From an uncultured Gluconobacter sp. (GTDB lineage: Bacteria > Pseudomonadota > Alphaproteobacteria > Acetobacterales > Acetobacteraceae), in assembly GCA_937880175.1 (NCBI GenBank), contig CALFLO010000176.1:11523-75522 (forward strand): a stretch of 64,000 nt of DNA, in the 5' to 3' direction. The position numbers and the translations under genes are program-made. Below the pieces are notes generated by a model, which searched no databases, was not told the DNA's origin, and was given only the letters and a program-made list of their open reading frames with translations. The stretch's first letter is position 1. Each line of letters begins with the position of its first letter. Below, piece after piece: positions 1 to 8,625 of this stretch.

Positions 1-1272
1 TGCTTCGGTCTGCGCCGGCAGGGCGTGACCAATGTAGAAGTCTTTGAAAAGGCGTCCAAAGGCGGCGAAGGCCCGTGGGTGACGTTTGCGCGCATGATTA
101 CGCTGCGTACGCCCAAGCATGTAACCGGGCCGGATCTGGGGATTCCGAATCTGACCCCACAGTCCTGGTTCGAGGCGCGGTATGGAGCGAAGGCCTGGGA
201 GGATCTGGACAAGATTTCCCGCCATGACTGGCAGGCCTATCTGGACTGGGTGCGGCAGACGCTCGACATCCCGGTCGTGAACGATCAGGAACTGGTGCAT
301 GTGGGCTGGGATGACGGGCTGCTGCGGCTGACGTTCCGCAATGCGGCTGGTCAGGAAACGGTGCGTCTGGCGCGGCGGATGGTGCTGGCGACGGGCATCG
401 AGGGTGGCGGGACGTGGCATGTGCCGTCCTTCATTTCCGACACGCTGCCGAAATCCGTTTATGCGCACACGCATGAAGACATTGATTTCGCGTCGCTGAA
501 GGGCAAGCGGATCGGTGTTCTGGGCGCGGGTGCGTCTGCATTCGACAATGCGGCAACGGCGTTGGAAAAGGGCGCCGGGCGGGTGGATCTGTGTCTGCGT
601 CGGGCGAAAATCCCGGCCATCAATCCGTATCGCTGGATGGAAAATGCAGGCTTTCTTGCGCATTTCTCGGAACTGCCGGATCTGACGCGCTGGCGTTTCA
701 TGCGGCAGATCTACAGCCTGAACCAGCCGCCGCCGCAGGACACGTTCTGGCGCTGCCGCCGTCATGAAAACTTTGCCTTTCATCCCGGAACGCCTTGGAC
801 GGCGACGCGGATGGACGGAGACGAGATCGTGGTGACGACGCCGCAGGGTGAGATGCGGTTTGATTTCCTGATCATCGGGACGGGGTTTTCGATTGATCTG
901 TCACACCGGCCGGAAACGCGGGATTTTGCGTCTTCGGTTCTGCTGTGGAGCGATCGTTTCACGCCGCCTTCCGGGGAAGACAGCGCGCTTCTGGGCAGCC
1001 ATCCTTACCTGGGCGCGCGGTTCCAGTTTTTGCCGAAAGATGCGGCTGATCCCAAGGCCCCGATGCTGGCGGCGATCTACAATTTCACGTTCGGGGCCAT
1101 GCCGAGCATGGGGCTTTCCGGCGCGTCCATCAGCGGGATGCGCTTTGGCGTGGAGAAGCTGGCGCGGGGCATTGCGCGCGATCTGTTCGTCGAGGACGGC
1201 GACAAACATCTGGCGAGCCTTCTGGCCTATGACACGGAAGAACTCGTCAGCCTCGATCCGCCGGCTCTTTGA
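1..1272 (+). CDS. FMO-type FAD/NAD(P)H flavoprotein, 5' truncated; candidate urate hydroxylase
   Basis: The reading frame is already open at base 1, so the gene begins upstream and its first FAD-binding GxGxxG lies outside the window. What remains (about 423 residues) starts at the end of the first Rossmann unit (motif ending in VEVFEKA). A second dinucleotide site GAGASAFD lies near residue 167 counted from the GTG at 25, and an ATG-type motif (LIIGTGF) near residue 284. This is the pattern of flavin-containing monooxygenases. It is 14 bases ahead of puuE in an operon for the three steps after urate oxidation, and no known uricase type is visible nearby. I infer that it may hydroxylate urate to 5-hydroxyisourate. 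From memory, a non-HpxO flavoprotein urate hydroxylase (HpyO) has been reported in Xanthomonas; orthology is unchecked. A monooxygenase for another substrate remains possible. Confidence 0.7.
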   Translation, partial: CFGLRRQGVTNVEVFEKASKGGEGPWVTFARMITLRTPKHVTGPDLGIPNLTPQSWFEARYGAKAWEDLDKISRHDWQAYLDWVRQTLDIPVVNDQELVHVGWDDGLLRLTFRNAAGQETVRLARRMVLATGIEGGGTWHVPSFISDTLPKSVYAHTHEDIDFASLKGKRIGVLGAGASAFDNAATALEKGAGRVDLCLRRAKIPAINPYRWMENAGFLAHFSELPDLTRWRFMRQIYSLNQPPPQDTFWRCRRHENFAFHPGTPWTATRMDGDEIVVTTPQGEMRFDFLIIGTGFSIDLSHRPETRDFASSVLLWSDRFTPPSGEDSALLGSHPYLGARFQFLPKDAADPKAPMLAAIYNFTFGAMPSMGLSGASISGMRFGVEKLARGIARDLFVEDGDKHLASLLAYDTEELVSLDPPAL

Positions 1273-1286
1273 GAAGGGACACGCCC

Positions 1287-2186
1287 ATGACGCAGGAAAT
1301 CTATCCGCGGGACATGATCGGGTATGGCCGCACGCCGCCTGATGCGAAATGGCCGAACGGCGCGCGCATCGCCGTTCAGTTCGTCATCAATTACGAGGAA
1401 GGGGCGGAGAACTCGGTCCTGCATGGCGATGCGGGGTCTGAAGCGTTCCTGTCCGAAATGGTGGGCACGAAATCCATCATCGGGGCGCGCTGTGCGCAGA
1501 TGGAGAGCCTGTACGAATATGGCAGCCGGGCCGGATTCTGGCGGTTGCGTCGTCTGTTTGACGAAGCCGGGATGCCGGTCACGGTATTTGGGGTGGCGAA
1601 GGCGCTGGCCCGCAATTCGGACGCTGTAGCGGCCATGAAGGAGAGTGGCTGGGAAATTGCGTCTCACGGTTTGCGCTGGATTGATTATCAGGATTTTCCC
1701 GAGGATGTGGAGCGGGCGCATATCCGCGAGGCCATTGCGCTGCATACCGAAGTCACGGGAGAGCGGCCGCTTGGCTGGTATCAGGGGCGCACGAGCCCGA
1801 ACACGGCGCGTCTGGTCGCGGAGGAAGGCGGGTTTGTTTACGACGCCGATTCCTATGCGGATGATCTGCCATATTACGATCGCTCTAATGGCCGGGCGCA
1901 GCTGATCGTGCCCTATACGCTTGATGCGAATGACATGAAGTTCGCCGCGCTGAACGGCTTTACGGAAGGCGAGCAGTTCTTCACCTATCTGCGTGATGCG
2001 TTTGACATGCTGTACCGCGAAGGCGGGAGGATGATGTCGATCGGGCTGCATTGCCGTCTGGCGGGCAAGCCGGCGCGGGCGCTGGGGCTGCTGAAGTTTC
2101 TGGAGCATATCCGCAAGCATGAGGATGTGTGGGTGGCGACGCGGCTGGATATCGCGCGGCACTGGCAGTCTGTGCATCCGGCATGA
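1287..2186 (+). CDS. puuE: Allantoinase PuuE, polysaccharide-deacetylase-like
   Basis: This 299-residue enzyme should open the hydantoin ring of allantoin to give allantoate. It belongs to the metal-independent, NodB-like PuuE family, not to the metal-dependent amidohydrolase allantoinases. The N-terminal block IGYGRTPPDAKWPNGARIA followed by NYEEGAENS is the family hallmark, and WEIASHGLRWIDYQ is the NodB-like histidine region. I chose the ATG at 1287 because GAGAAGGGA at 1271-1279 is a good ribosome site; an in-frame TTG at 1269 has none. The gene overlaps uraD by four bases. The next enzymes for allantoate are not in the window. Confidence 0.9.
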   Translation: MTQEIYPRDMIGYGRTPPDAKWPNGARIAVQFVINYEEGAENSVLHGDAGSEAFLSEMVGTKSIIGARCAQMESLYEYGSRAGFWRLRRLFDEAGMPVTVFGVAKALARNSDAVAAMKESGWEIASHGLRWIDYQDFPEDVERAHIREAIALHTEVTGERPLGWYQGRTSPNTARLVAEEGGFVYDADSYADDLPYYDRSNGRAQLIVPYTLDANDMKFAALNGFTEGEQFFTYLRDAFDMLYREGGRMMSIGLHCRLAGKPARALGLLKFLEHIRKHEDVWVATRLDIARHWQSVHPA

Positions 2187-2707
2187 AGATTTCTGACGTC
2201 AATGCGCTGTCGGATGAGGCGTTCGTTGCCCGGTTCGGCGGGCTTTACGAACATTCGCCCTGGGTCGCGGAAGGGGCGCTGAAGGCGCGGCCTTTCGCGG
2301 ATGTGGATGCGATGCTGTCTGCGTTTGCGCAGACTGTGCGCTCTGCGGGAGCAGAAGCGCAGCTTGCGCTGGTGCGGGCGCATCCGGAGCTTGGGCATCG
2401 GGCCGGGATTGATCCTGATCTGACGGACCATTCCGCATCAGAACAGGCTTCGGCCGGGCTGGACCGTCTGACACCTGCCGAATATGAGCGGTTCCGTGGG
2501 TTGAACGGCGCGTATCGCGCGCGGTTTTCCATGCCGTTCGTGATCTGCGTGCGCAAAGTGGCCGCCCCAGGAAAAGCTGCGAAAACCGTCATCATGGATG
2601 AAATGGAGCGCCGTCTGGCCGGTACTCCCGAAAAGGAACTGACCGAGGCGCTGACGCAGATTGATGCGATTGCAGCACTTCGTCTGAAGGATCTGGTTAC
2701 GTCATGA
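2183..2707 (+). CDS. uraD: OHCU decarboxylase UraD
   Basis: 2-oxo-4-hydroxy-4-carboxy-5-ureidoimidazoline decarboxylase, 174 residues, forms (S)-allantoin in the last step of the uricase-HIUase-decarboxylase route. Visible family motifs are RAHPELGHRAG (catalytic His), SASEQASAGLD and the C-terminal RFRGLNGAYRARF followed by MPF. An in-frame upstream start would extend the protein into puuE, but the ATG at 2183 forms an ATGA overlap with the puuE stop and gives the usual length. Its own stop overlaps uraH in the same way, so translation of puuE, uraD and uraH is probably coupled. Confidence 0.93.
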   Translation: MKISDVNALSDEAFVARFGGLYEHSPWVAEGALKARPFADVDAMLSAFAQTVRSAGAEAQLALVRAHPELGHRAGIDPDLTDHSASEQASAGLDRLTPAEYERFRGLNGAYRARFSMPFVICVRKVAAPGKAAKTVIMDEMERRLAGTPEKELTEALTQIDAIAALRLKDLVTS

Positions 2708-3036
2708 GTTCTCTGTCCACGCATGTTCTCGATACGGTTTCCGGCAAGCCGGCCGCGGGTGTGAGCCTGCGCCTTCTGCAAGGGGAGCAGGTTCTGTTCG
2801 AAGGCCAGACGAATGCGGACGGGCGTTGCCCGGAACTGCGGGATGTTGCAGTTTCGAAAGGGACGTATTGTCTGGAGTTCCGGATTGGCGATTACTTCCG
2901 AAAAGGCGGGCAGGTTCTGTCCGATCCGCCGTTTCTGGATGTGGTGCCGATCGTGTTCGGACTGGCGGCGGAAGCCCATGCGCATGTGCCGCTGCTGGCG
3001 GCGCCGTTCGGATATTCCACCTATCGCGGAAGCTGA
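2704..3036 (+). CDS. uraH: 5-hydroxyisourate hydrolase UraH, transthyretin-like
   Basis: A 110-residue transthyretin-related protein that hydrolyses 5-hydroxyisourate to OHCU. The N-terminal signature STHVLDTVSGKPAAGV and the C-terminal YRGS tetrapeptide are both intact; these distinguish the enzyme from vertebrate transthyretin. There is no N-terminal targeting extension, so it should be cytoplasmic. Its ATG overlaps the uraD stop (ATGA), and a permease follows after nine bases. Its presence means that the cell makes 5-hydroxyisourate, which requires a urate-oxidising enzyme somewhere. Confidence 0.94.
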   Translation: MSSLSTHVLDTVSGKPAAGVSLRLLQGEQVLFEGQTNADGRCPELRDVAVSKGTYCLEFRIGDYFRKGGQVLSDPPFLDVVPIVFGLAAEAHAHVPLLAAPFGYSTYRGS

Positions 3037-3045
3037 GGGCTTTTC

Positions 3046-4449
3046 ATGACTGCCGAGAACGCCGCGACGACCGGTCTGCATCCCGTTGACGAGAAACTGC
3101 CGGTCTGGCGGCTTGGGGCCTACGGGTTGCAGCATGTGCTGGCGTTCTATTCGGCGGCGGTCATTGTCCCGATCCTCGTGGCCGGTGCGCTCCATCTGCC
3201 GCGTGAGACACTGATCCATCTGATCGATGCGGATCTGTTCACCTGTGGGATCGCCTCGCTGCTTCAGGCGGTGGGGTTTGGCCCGATCGGGGTTCGGTTG
3301 CCGCTGTTGCAGGGCGTGACGTTCACGGCTGTGGGGCCGATGATCGCCATCGGGTCTGCCGTAGGCGGTGGGACGCCGGGGCTTCTGTCCATTTATGGGT
3401 CCGTCATCGTGGCGGGGTTCGTGACGTTCCTGATGGCGCGGCATTTTGCCGGGCTAGTGCGGTTTTTTCCGCCGGTTGTGACGGGCTCCATCATTCTTAT
3501 CATCGGTCTGGCGCTGTTGCCGGTGGCGGCGAATGACATTGTCTCGGGTGCCAGTCCGTCTGTGATGCAGGATCATGTTCCGCTGCGGAGCATCTGGTAC
3601 GGGCTTGGGACACTGGCCTCCATTCTGGTGATTCAGCGGTTGTTTCGCGGGTTTATTGCCACGATTGCCGTGTTGATCGGGCTGGTTCTGGGGACGCTGG
3701 TGGCCTGGGTGCTCGGGGATGCGAATTTCGGGGATGTGGCGTCCGCGCCGCTTTTGTCCATCACGCATCCGTTTTATTTCGGGACGCCGACATTCCATCC
3801 GGTTTCGATCCTGTCGATGGTGATCGTCATGACGATTTCCATGATCGAGACGATCGGGAACGTCTATGCGACGGGTGAAATCGTCGACAAGCCGATCACC
3901 TCCGAAGACATTGCCCGCACGCTGCGTGCCGATGGGATCGCGACCATGCTCGGCGGTGTGCTCAACTCATTTCCCTATACGTGTTTTGCCGAAAATGTTG
4001 GTCTGGTGCGGATGACGGGGGTGAAGAGCCGCTGGGTTGTTGCGGCGGCGGCGGTCATCATGATGATGCTCGGCTGTCTGCCGCGTCTGGGTGCGCTGGT
4101 GGCTGCGGTGCCGCTGCCGGTTCTGGGGGGGGCAGCGCTGGCGATGTTCGCGACTGTGGCGGTCGTGGGTGTGCAGACGCTGTCACGGGTGGATTTCAAC
4201 CGGCAGAGCAATGTGATTATTGTGGGGACCAGCATCGGGCTGAGCATGCTGGCGACGGCCCAGCCGCATATCTCCGACACGTTTCCGATGTGGGCGAAGA
4301 TCGTGTTTGGCAGCGGAATTACGCTCGGATCGCTGTCAGCGATTTTGCTGCATCTGATCTTCAACGTGAAGCGGACGATCCACGAGGCGGCTCATGCGAC
4401 GGATGTGCCGCGTGAGGCGCTGATTGACGAGCGGATCCGGGAAGGGTGA
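3046..4449 (+). CDS. NCS2-family urate/xanthine permease
   Basis: A 467-residue polytopic membrane protein of the nucleobase:cation symporter-2 (NAT) family. The first membrane helix begins near LGAYGLQHVLAFYSAAVIVP. The NAT signature region reads ENVGLVRMTGVKSR, with a glutamate where xanthine/uracil carriers often have glutamine. Position at the end of the urate-degradation operon suggests urate as the main substrate (UacT-like), which is inference; xanthine is an alternative. Start ATG at 3046 lies nine bases after uraH. Downstream the gene converges on the porin gene across a double-hairpin repeat that may end both transcripts. Confidence 0.88.
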   Translation: MTAENAATTGLHPVDEKLPVWRLGAYGLQHVLAFYSAAVIVPILVAGALHLPRETLIHLIDADLFTCGIASLLQAVGFGPIGVRLPLLQGVTFTAVGPMIAIGSAVGGGTPGLLSIYGSVIVAGFVTFLMARHFAGLVRFFPPVVTGSIILIIGLALLPVAANDIVSGASPSVMQDHVPLRSIWYGLGTLASILVIQRLFRGFIATIAVLIGLVLGTLVAWVLGDANFGDVASAPLLSITHPFYFGTPTFHPVSILSMVIVMTISMIETIGNVYATGEIVDKPITSEDIARTLRADGIATMLGGVLNSFPYTCFAENVGLVRMTGVKSRWVVAAAAVIMMMLGCLPRLGALVAAVPLPVLGGAALAMFATVAVVGVQTLSRVDFNRQSNVIIVGTSIGLSMLATAQPHISDTFPMWAKIVFGSGITLGSLSAILLHLIFNVKRTIHEAAHATDVPREALIDERIREG

Positions 4450-4513
4450 GGCTCAGGGCCCTGCCCTGAAACCCACCAAAGGTCGGTGGCCTGTGGAAAC
4501 CAATTCATAAAAT

Positions 4514-4560
4514 CAGGGTGCAGGGATCAAGATCCCTGCCGGGCCCGGGCAGAGCCCGGA
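4514..4560. repeat. 47-nt double-hairpin repeat, copy 1
   Basis: The segment holds one hairpin with stem GCAGGGATC/GATCCCTGC and a second GC-rich one with stem CCGGGC/GCCCGG around AGA. It lies between the convergent permease and porin genes. The reverse complement of 45980-46026 matches it at 46 of 47 positions; that copy also lies between convergent genes. It may act as a two-way terminator or be a dispersed REP-like element. Confidence 0.75.
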
Positions 4561-4568
4561 ACGTCACG

Positions 4569-5555
4569 TCAGAACCCAGTCTGTCCGGAAAAATAGAAGC
4601 CGGTCTGGTTCTTGTACGTCGCAATCGTACCCAGTGACACATAAGCCAGCGTCACGTTCAGGTGCTTGTTCACGAAATAGCTGGTGTAGACGTCGAACCA
4701 GTTGCTTTCGTCCGTGAAGCGCTGGTTGCGTGGCTTGGTGCGGTATTCGACACCGACGACCAGTCCGGGGATGAAGGACGGTAGATAGCCGAGCGAGCCT
4801 TCGAACTGGGCGTGATAGTTGTTGTCCTGATCCCCGCCAAAGCCGAGGATGCCCCACTGGTTGCCCTTGGTAAAGCGGACAGTGGTGTCGATCAGGATAC
4901 CGATCTTCGGGAACAGCTTGGTCACGGCGAGATAGGCGTCTCCGCCATCGGTATGTTTTGAGCCAACCATGTGGATGACGCGGCCGTCACTGTCATGCTT
5001 GTACATGCCGCCGATGGCGACCTGCGGGATCAGGGTATTGTCGGCGATGTGGCCAAAGAGGCGGACCTTCGCACCTGCCACGTCCAGATCGAACTGGTAA
5101 CCATTGCCGATGCCGAGTTTTGCGCCGGTGCCGCGGGTCTGGAAGAAGTTGTGAGTGTAGGAAATCTCGACGCGGTCAAAGAAGCCCATCGAGGCGCCGA
5201 CATTCTGGTCCCAGTAACTGGTGAGGTTCACATAGCTGTAGTGCAGGGCCATGCCGGCGCTTTTATTGGAGCCATAACCGCCAATGGTCGCCCAGCTTGC
5301 GATGCCCCCGCCGCTTGCCCCTTCGAGTGAGGACAGGCCGCTGGTACCCAGAGCGCGCTGCCCGTCAAAGAGGGTACGGAACATCGACTGCCCGTTATTG
5401 TTTCCATCATTGCCCAGTGTGACCTGAGGTCCGCTGGCCGTACTGCTGTCGGCTGCGTGTGCGGTCTGTCCTGCGGCGAGGGTGCCGAAGGACAGGAGTG
5501 CCGTCAGGGACATCAGGGAACGGAGGGACTGCGCGGGATATGGAAAACGGTGCAT
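4569..5555 (-). CDS. Tsx-like nucleoside-specific outer membrane channel
   Basis: A 328-residue protein with a long Sec signal peptide ending near AAGQTAHA (about residues 1-34). The rest is rich in alternating, aromatic beta-strand segments and ends in phenylalanine (GQTGF), as outer-membrane barrels recognised by the Bam complex do. The segment GNGYQFDLDVAGAKVRLFG resembles the nucleoside-specific channel (Tsx) family. It follows guanine deaminase on the same strand after 188 bases and faces the urate permease, so uptake of nucleosides or purines across the outer membrane fits. The exact solute is not readable from sequence. Confidence 0.75.
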   Translation of the reverse strand: MHRFPYPAQSLRSLMSLTALLSFGTLAAGQTAHAADSSTASGPQVTLGNDGNNNGQSMFRTLFDGQRALGTSGLSSLEGASGGGIASWATIGGYGSNKSAGMALHYSYVNLTSYWDQNVGASMGFFDRVEISYTHNFFQTRGTGAKLGIGNGYQFDLDVAGAKVRLFGHIADNTLIPQVAIGGMYKHDSDGRVIHMVGSKHTDGGDAYLAVTKLFPKIGILIDTTVRFTKGNQWGILGFGGDQDNNYHAQFEGSLGYLPSFIPGLVVGVEYRTKPRNQRFTDESNWFDVYTSYFVNKHLNVTLAYVSLGTIATYKNQTGFYFSGQTGF

Positions 5556-5743
5556 GATGCCTGCTTCTAAGTCGCGAGCCCGAGGGTGAGCCGGAGCATT
5601 CTCGCAGATTAAATACCGTGTTCAGTATTAGCGCTGCGATTCTGAAAAATAATTAAGATAACCCTAGAGTTCAAAAATTTTTCCGTGTCAAAACAAAAAT
5701 GGCACTTAGTGTCTATTTTTGAAGTGGGTGTGTTCCTTTGGCT
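5556..5743. other. AT-rich gap between guanine deaminase and porin
   Basis: No coding frame of interest is visible. The stretch is much richer in A and T than its surroundings. Read on the minus strand it contains TTGACA (about 5680) as a possible -35 box for the porin gene, but no convincing -10 at standard spacing. It may hold the porin promoter. Confidence 0.4.
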
Positions 5744-7060
5744 TCAGGCAACGCTTCGGGTGTGCAGGCGCTGTCCGGCGACATAGGTGGCGACGATGCT
5801 GCGATCGTCACCGAGCATGGTGAGGGCGAAGAGGCGGTCGGCGAGTGTTTCGGCAGTCCGGGCACGAATTTTGCCAAGAGGCGTGGCGGCGGGATCAAAG
5901 ACGCAGAGATCGGCGTAGAGACCGGGTCTGATGCTGCCGATTCGGTCTTTGAGTCCGAGGGATTGTGCGCCCCCGGCCGTGGCGAGCCAGAGCCCCTGCG
6001 CGGGATGGAGTTTCGTCTGAAGGCCCTGCGCGACCTTGTAGGCATCGGACAGGACCTGGAGCAGGGACAGGGATGGCCCGGCGCCGATGTCGCTGCCAAT
6101 GCCCACATGGACGCGGCGTGCGGGATCGAGGGCCTTGAAAAGCGGGAAGGATCCGCTGCCCAGAAACTGGTTCGAGCCGGGGCAGTGCGCGATGGAGCAG
6201 CCCGTGTCGTGGCAGCGCTGGAAATCGGCTTCTTCGGCATGGACGGCATGAGCGAGAATGGCGCGCGGACGTATCAGACCGGCCTTGTCATACACGTCCA
6301 GATAGGAGCTGCGGTCGGGGAAGAGCTCGCGGACCCAGGCGATTTCGGACCGGTTTTCGAGCAGATGGGTCTGCATGAACAGGTCAGGCTTCGTGGCCAG
6401 AAGTGCGCCGGCGAGATCGAGCTGTTCGGGCGTGCTGGTAGGGGCGAAGCGTGGGGTCACGGCATAAAGCTGCCGTCCACGGTTGTGCCAGCGGGCGATG
6501 AGTTCGGCGGACTGGTCGTAGCCACTCTGGGCGGTGTCGCGCAGGTTATCGGGGGCATTGCGGTCCATCAGGACCTTGCCCGCAATCATGCAGGTATTGA
6601 GGCGCTCGGATTCCTCGAAGAAGGCATCCACGGACTGGGGGTGAACGGTGCAGTACACGGCGGCCGTGGTGGTGCCGACGCGCAGGAGTTCACCCAGGAA
6701 CTGGCGGGCGACGGCCCGGGCATAGGGGATGTCGGCGTAGCGGGCTTCGGCGGGAAAGACGTAGTTTTCCAGCCATTGCAGAAGCTGCTCGCCGTAAGAC
6801 GCAATGACCGGAAGCTGCGGATAATGGATATGCGTGTCGATCATGCCGGCGGAAATCAGCATGTCGGGGTAGTGGTCGATCGGTGTTCCGGCAGGGATGG
6901 TCTCACGGAGACTGTCCCACGAGCCCGCGGCGGTAATGCGGCCGTTTGCGGTCAGGATCAGGCCATCGGGCTCGTGATGCAGGGCGTCCATGGGATCGGT
7001 GGTGAACGGATCGGCATGGAAGGTCAGGTAGGGGCCGCGGATGGCTCGGATCTGGGTCAT
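5744..7060 (-). CDS. guaD: Guanine deaminase
   Basis: A 438-residue amidohydrolase that converts guanine to xanthine and ammonia. Metal-binding landmarks are visible: PGMIDTHIHYPQ near residue 75, the LAHAVHAEE histidine region near 280 and GSDIGAGPSLSLLQVL near 325. These and the N-terminal RGPYLTFHADPF are typical of bacterial GuaD. The product feeds xanthine to a xanthine dehydrogenase that must lie elsewhere, linking guanine to the urate operon opposite. Start is the ATG at 7060; the divergent heptosyltransferase begins 149 bases away. Confidence 0.92.
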   Translation of the reverse strand: MTQIRAIRGPYLTFHADPFTTDPMDALHHEPDGLILTANGRITAAGSWDSLRETIPAGTPIDHYPDMLISAGMIDTHIHYPQLPVIASYGEQLLQWLENYVFPAEARYADIPYARAVARQFLGELLRVGTTTAAVYCTVHPQSVDAFFEESERLNTCMIAGKVLMDRNAPDNLRDTAQSGYDQSAELIARWHNRGRQLYAVTPRFAPTSTPEQLDLAGALLATKPDLFMQTHLLENRSEIAWVRELFPDRSSYLDVYDKAGLIRPRAILAHAVHAEEADFQRCHDTGCSIAHCPGSNQFLGSGSFPLFKALDPARRVHVGIGSDIGAGPSLSLLQVLSDAYKVAQGLQTKLHPAQGLWLATAGGAQSLGLKDRIGSIRPGLYADLCVFDPAATPLGKIRARTAETLADRLFALTMLGDDRSIVATYVAGQRLHTRSVA

Positions 7061-7209
7061 GGGAGTACTTTACCGCAGGGTTTGTGGTGCGGGGAGCAGG
7101 TTTGTGAGGCTGGCGCTGATTGGCAGTCCGGGTCGGGCTGGCTTACAACATGGAAAGGAAGAACTGGCCGCGGGCGCGTTCTTCAGCTTGAACCCTGGAG
7201 TATCCGCTC

Positions 7210-8625
7210 ATGACGTCGAATGATCCTGTTGCGCTCGATGTGCCGGAAGGGCTTGCCGTTTCCGTGGAGGGCAGAATGAGCGGTACGGCTGCCGTGCCGG
7301 TTCCGGATCCAGCGGATGTGACGGGCTCTGGTACGGGCGGGAACGACGGCTCGGCGTCTGCTGCGTCTGTCGGGATTGAGGGGCCTTATCTTCCGCCACC
7401 GCGTGTGCTGGTTCTGGAAGGCGCGCGCGGCGTGCGGTTCGACTTCAATGACGGCGCGCGCGTCATGGTGCCGTCGCTGGAGCAGGAGGGCGCACAGTGG
7501 CATGTGCGGCTTTCGGATCATGTGACCGGGAATGTGCTGTTCGATGCGCGCCTGAAGGGCGGCACGGTGGCGTCCACCAAGAAGTTCTTTGTACCGTTCC
7601 GGGTGGATGTCTGGCTCGAACAGCCGGGGGAGACGCCGGAACATGTGCTCCATCATGATCTGGCGCTGTCAGGGCGGCCGGTTCTGGTGCAGCTTCCGGT
7701 GGGGACGCTGGGCGATACGCTGGCCTGGCTGCCTGCTGTGCGGCGTCTGGCGCAGGAGAGCGGGGCACAGGTGACATGCTCGGTTTCCGAAGCGATCCTG
7801 CCGCTCGTATCAGGGGCCAACCCGGAACTGACGCTGGTGGGGCATGACCGCATGAAGGCGGATGCGGGTTTTACGGCCCGGTTCTATGCGAGCTACAATA
7901 TCGGGCTGTTCTTTACGGATAAGGATCATACGCGCCAGCCAACGGATTTCCGGCATGTCGGTCTGCACCGCACGGCGGCTTATATTCTGGGTGTGGATCC
8001 GTGGAACGATACGCCACCGGGTATTTCCATCCCCGATGGCGAAACGCCTCCTGTCGCGGAGCCCTATGTGGTCATCGCCACGCAGGCCAGCACGCAATGT
8101 AAGTACTGGAACAATCCGGGGGGCTGGCATGAAGTGATCGCGTTTCTGAAGACGGCGGGATATCGCGTCATCTGCATTGACCAGAAGCCGTTTCATGGCA
8201 CCGGATATGTCTATAACCACATCCCCCACGGAGCCGAAGACCAGACCGGCAGCCGCCCGCTGGTGGAGCGTGCGCGGTGGCTGAAGCATGCGAGTTTCTT
8301 CATCGGTCTGTCGAGCGGTCTGGCCTGGCTGGCCCATGCGACCGGGACGCCGGTCGTGATGATTTCAGGGTTTACGCATCCGGATAACGAGTTCGCCACG
8401 CCCTACCGGGTCATCAACTGGCACACCTGCAATTCCTGCTGGAACGATCCGGCGTTCCAGTTCGATCACAAGGACTTCTTCTGGTGCCCGAGACACAAGG
8501 GCACGGACCGGCAGTTCGAGTGTTCGCGCCTGATTACCGGGACGCAGGTCATTCACACCATCAGGCGGCTGATGACGGACCGCGGTCTTTCTGGTGCGGA
8601 GCATGGCGCGCCCGGAACTGTGTGA
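7210..8625 (+). CDS. Autotransporter O-heptosyltransferase, TibC/Aah-like
   Basis: A 471-residue glycosyltransferase resembling the bacterial autotransporter heptosyltransferase family, which adds heptose to serines of strand-loop-strand passenger domains. A GT9-like half shows LPVGTLGDTLAWLPAVRRL (near 160-180) and a donor-site region with GLSSGLAWLAHATGTPVVM. Cysteines 407, 410, 426 and 438 reproduce the four-cysteine iron-finger pattern known for TibC. The first 75 residues are variable and probably linker-like. ATG 7210 follows CTGGAG. No autotransporter substrate gene is in the window. The last 65 bases overlap the 3' end of the opposite membrane-protein gene. Confidence 0.8.
   Translation: MTSNDPVALDVPEGLAVSVEGRMSGTAAVPVPDPADVTGSGTGGNDGSASAASVGIEGPYLPPPRVLVLEGARGVRFDFNDGARVMVPSLEQEGAQWHVRLSDHVTGNVLFDARLKGGTVASTKKFFVPFRVDVWLEQPGETPEHVLHHDLALSGRPVLVQLPVGTLGDTLAWLPAVRRLAQESGAQVTCSVSEAILPLVSGANPELTLVGHDRMKADAGFTARFYASYNIGLFFTDKDHTRQPTDFRHVGLHRTAAYILGVDPWNDTPPGISIPDGETPPVAEPYVVIATQASTQCKYWNNPGGWHEVIAFLKTAGYRVICIDQKPFHGTGYVYNHIPHGAEDQTGSRPLVERARWLKHASFFIGLSSGLAWLAHATGTPVVMISGFTHPDNEFATPYRVINWHTCNSCWNDPAFQFDHKDFFWCPRHKGTDRQFECSRLITGTQVIHTIRRLMTDRGLSGAEHGAPGTV

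Noticed and set aside
5738..7213. Long antisense open frame opposite guanine deaminase (491 codons)
   Set aside because: It is a by-product of GC-rich codon use opposite a clear gene. It has low-complexity Gly/Ala/Val content, no ribosome site and no family motifs.
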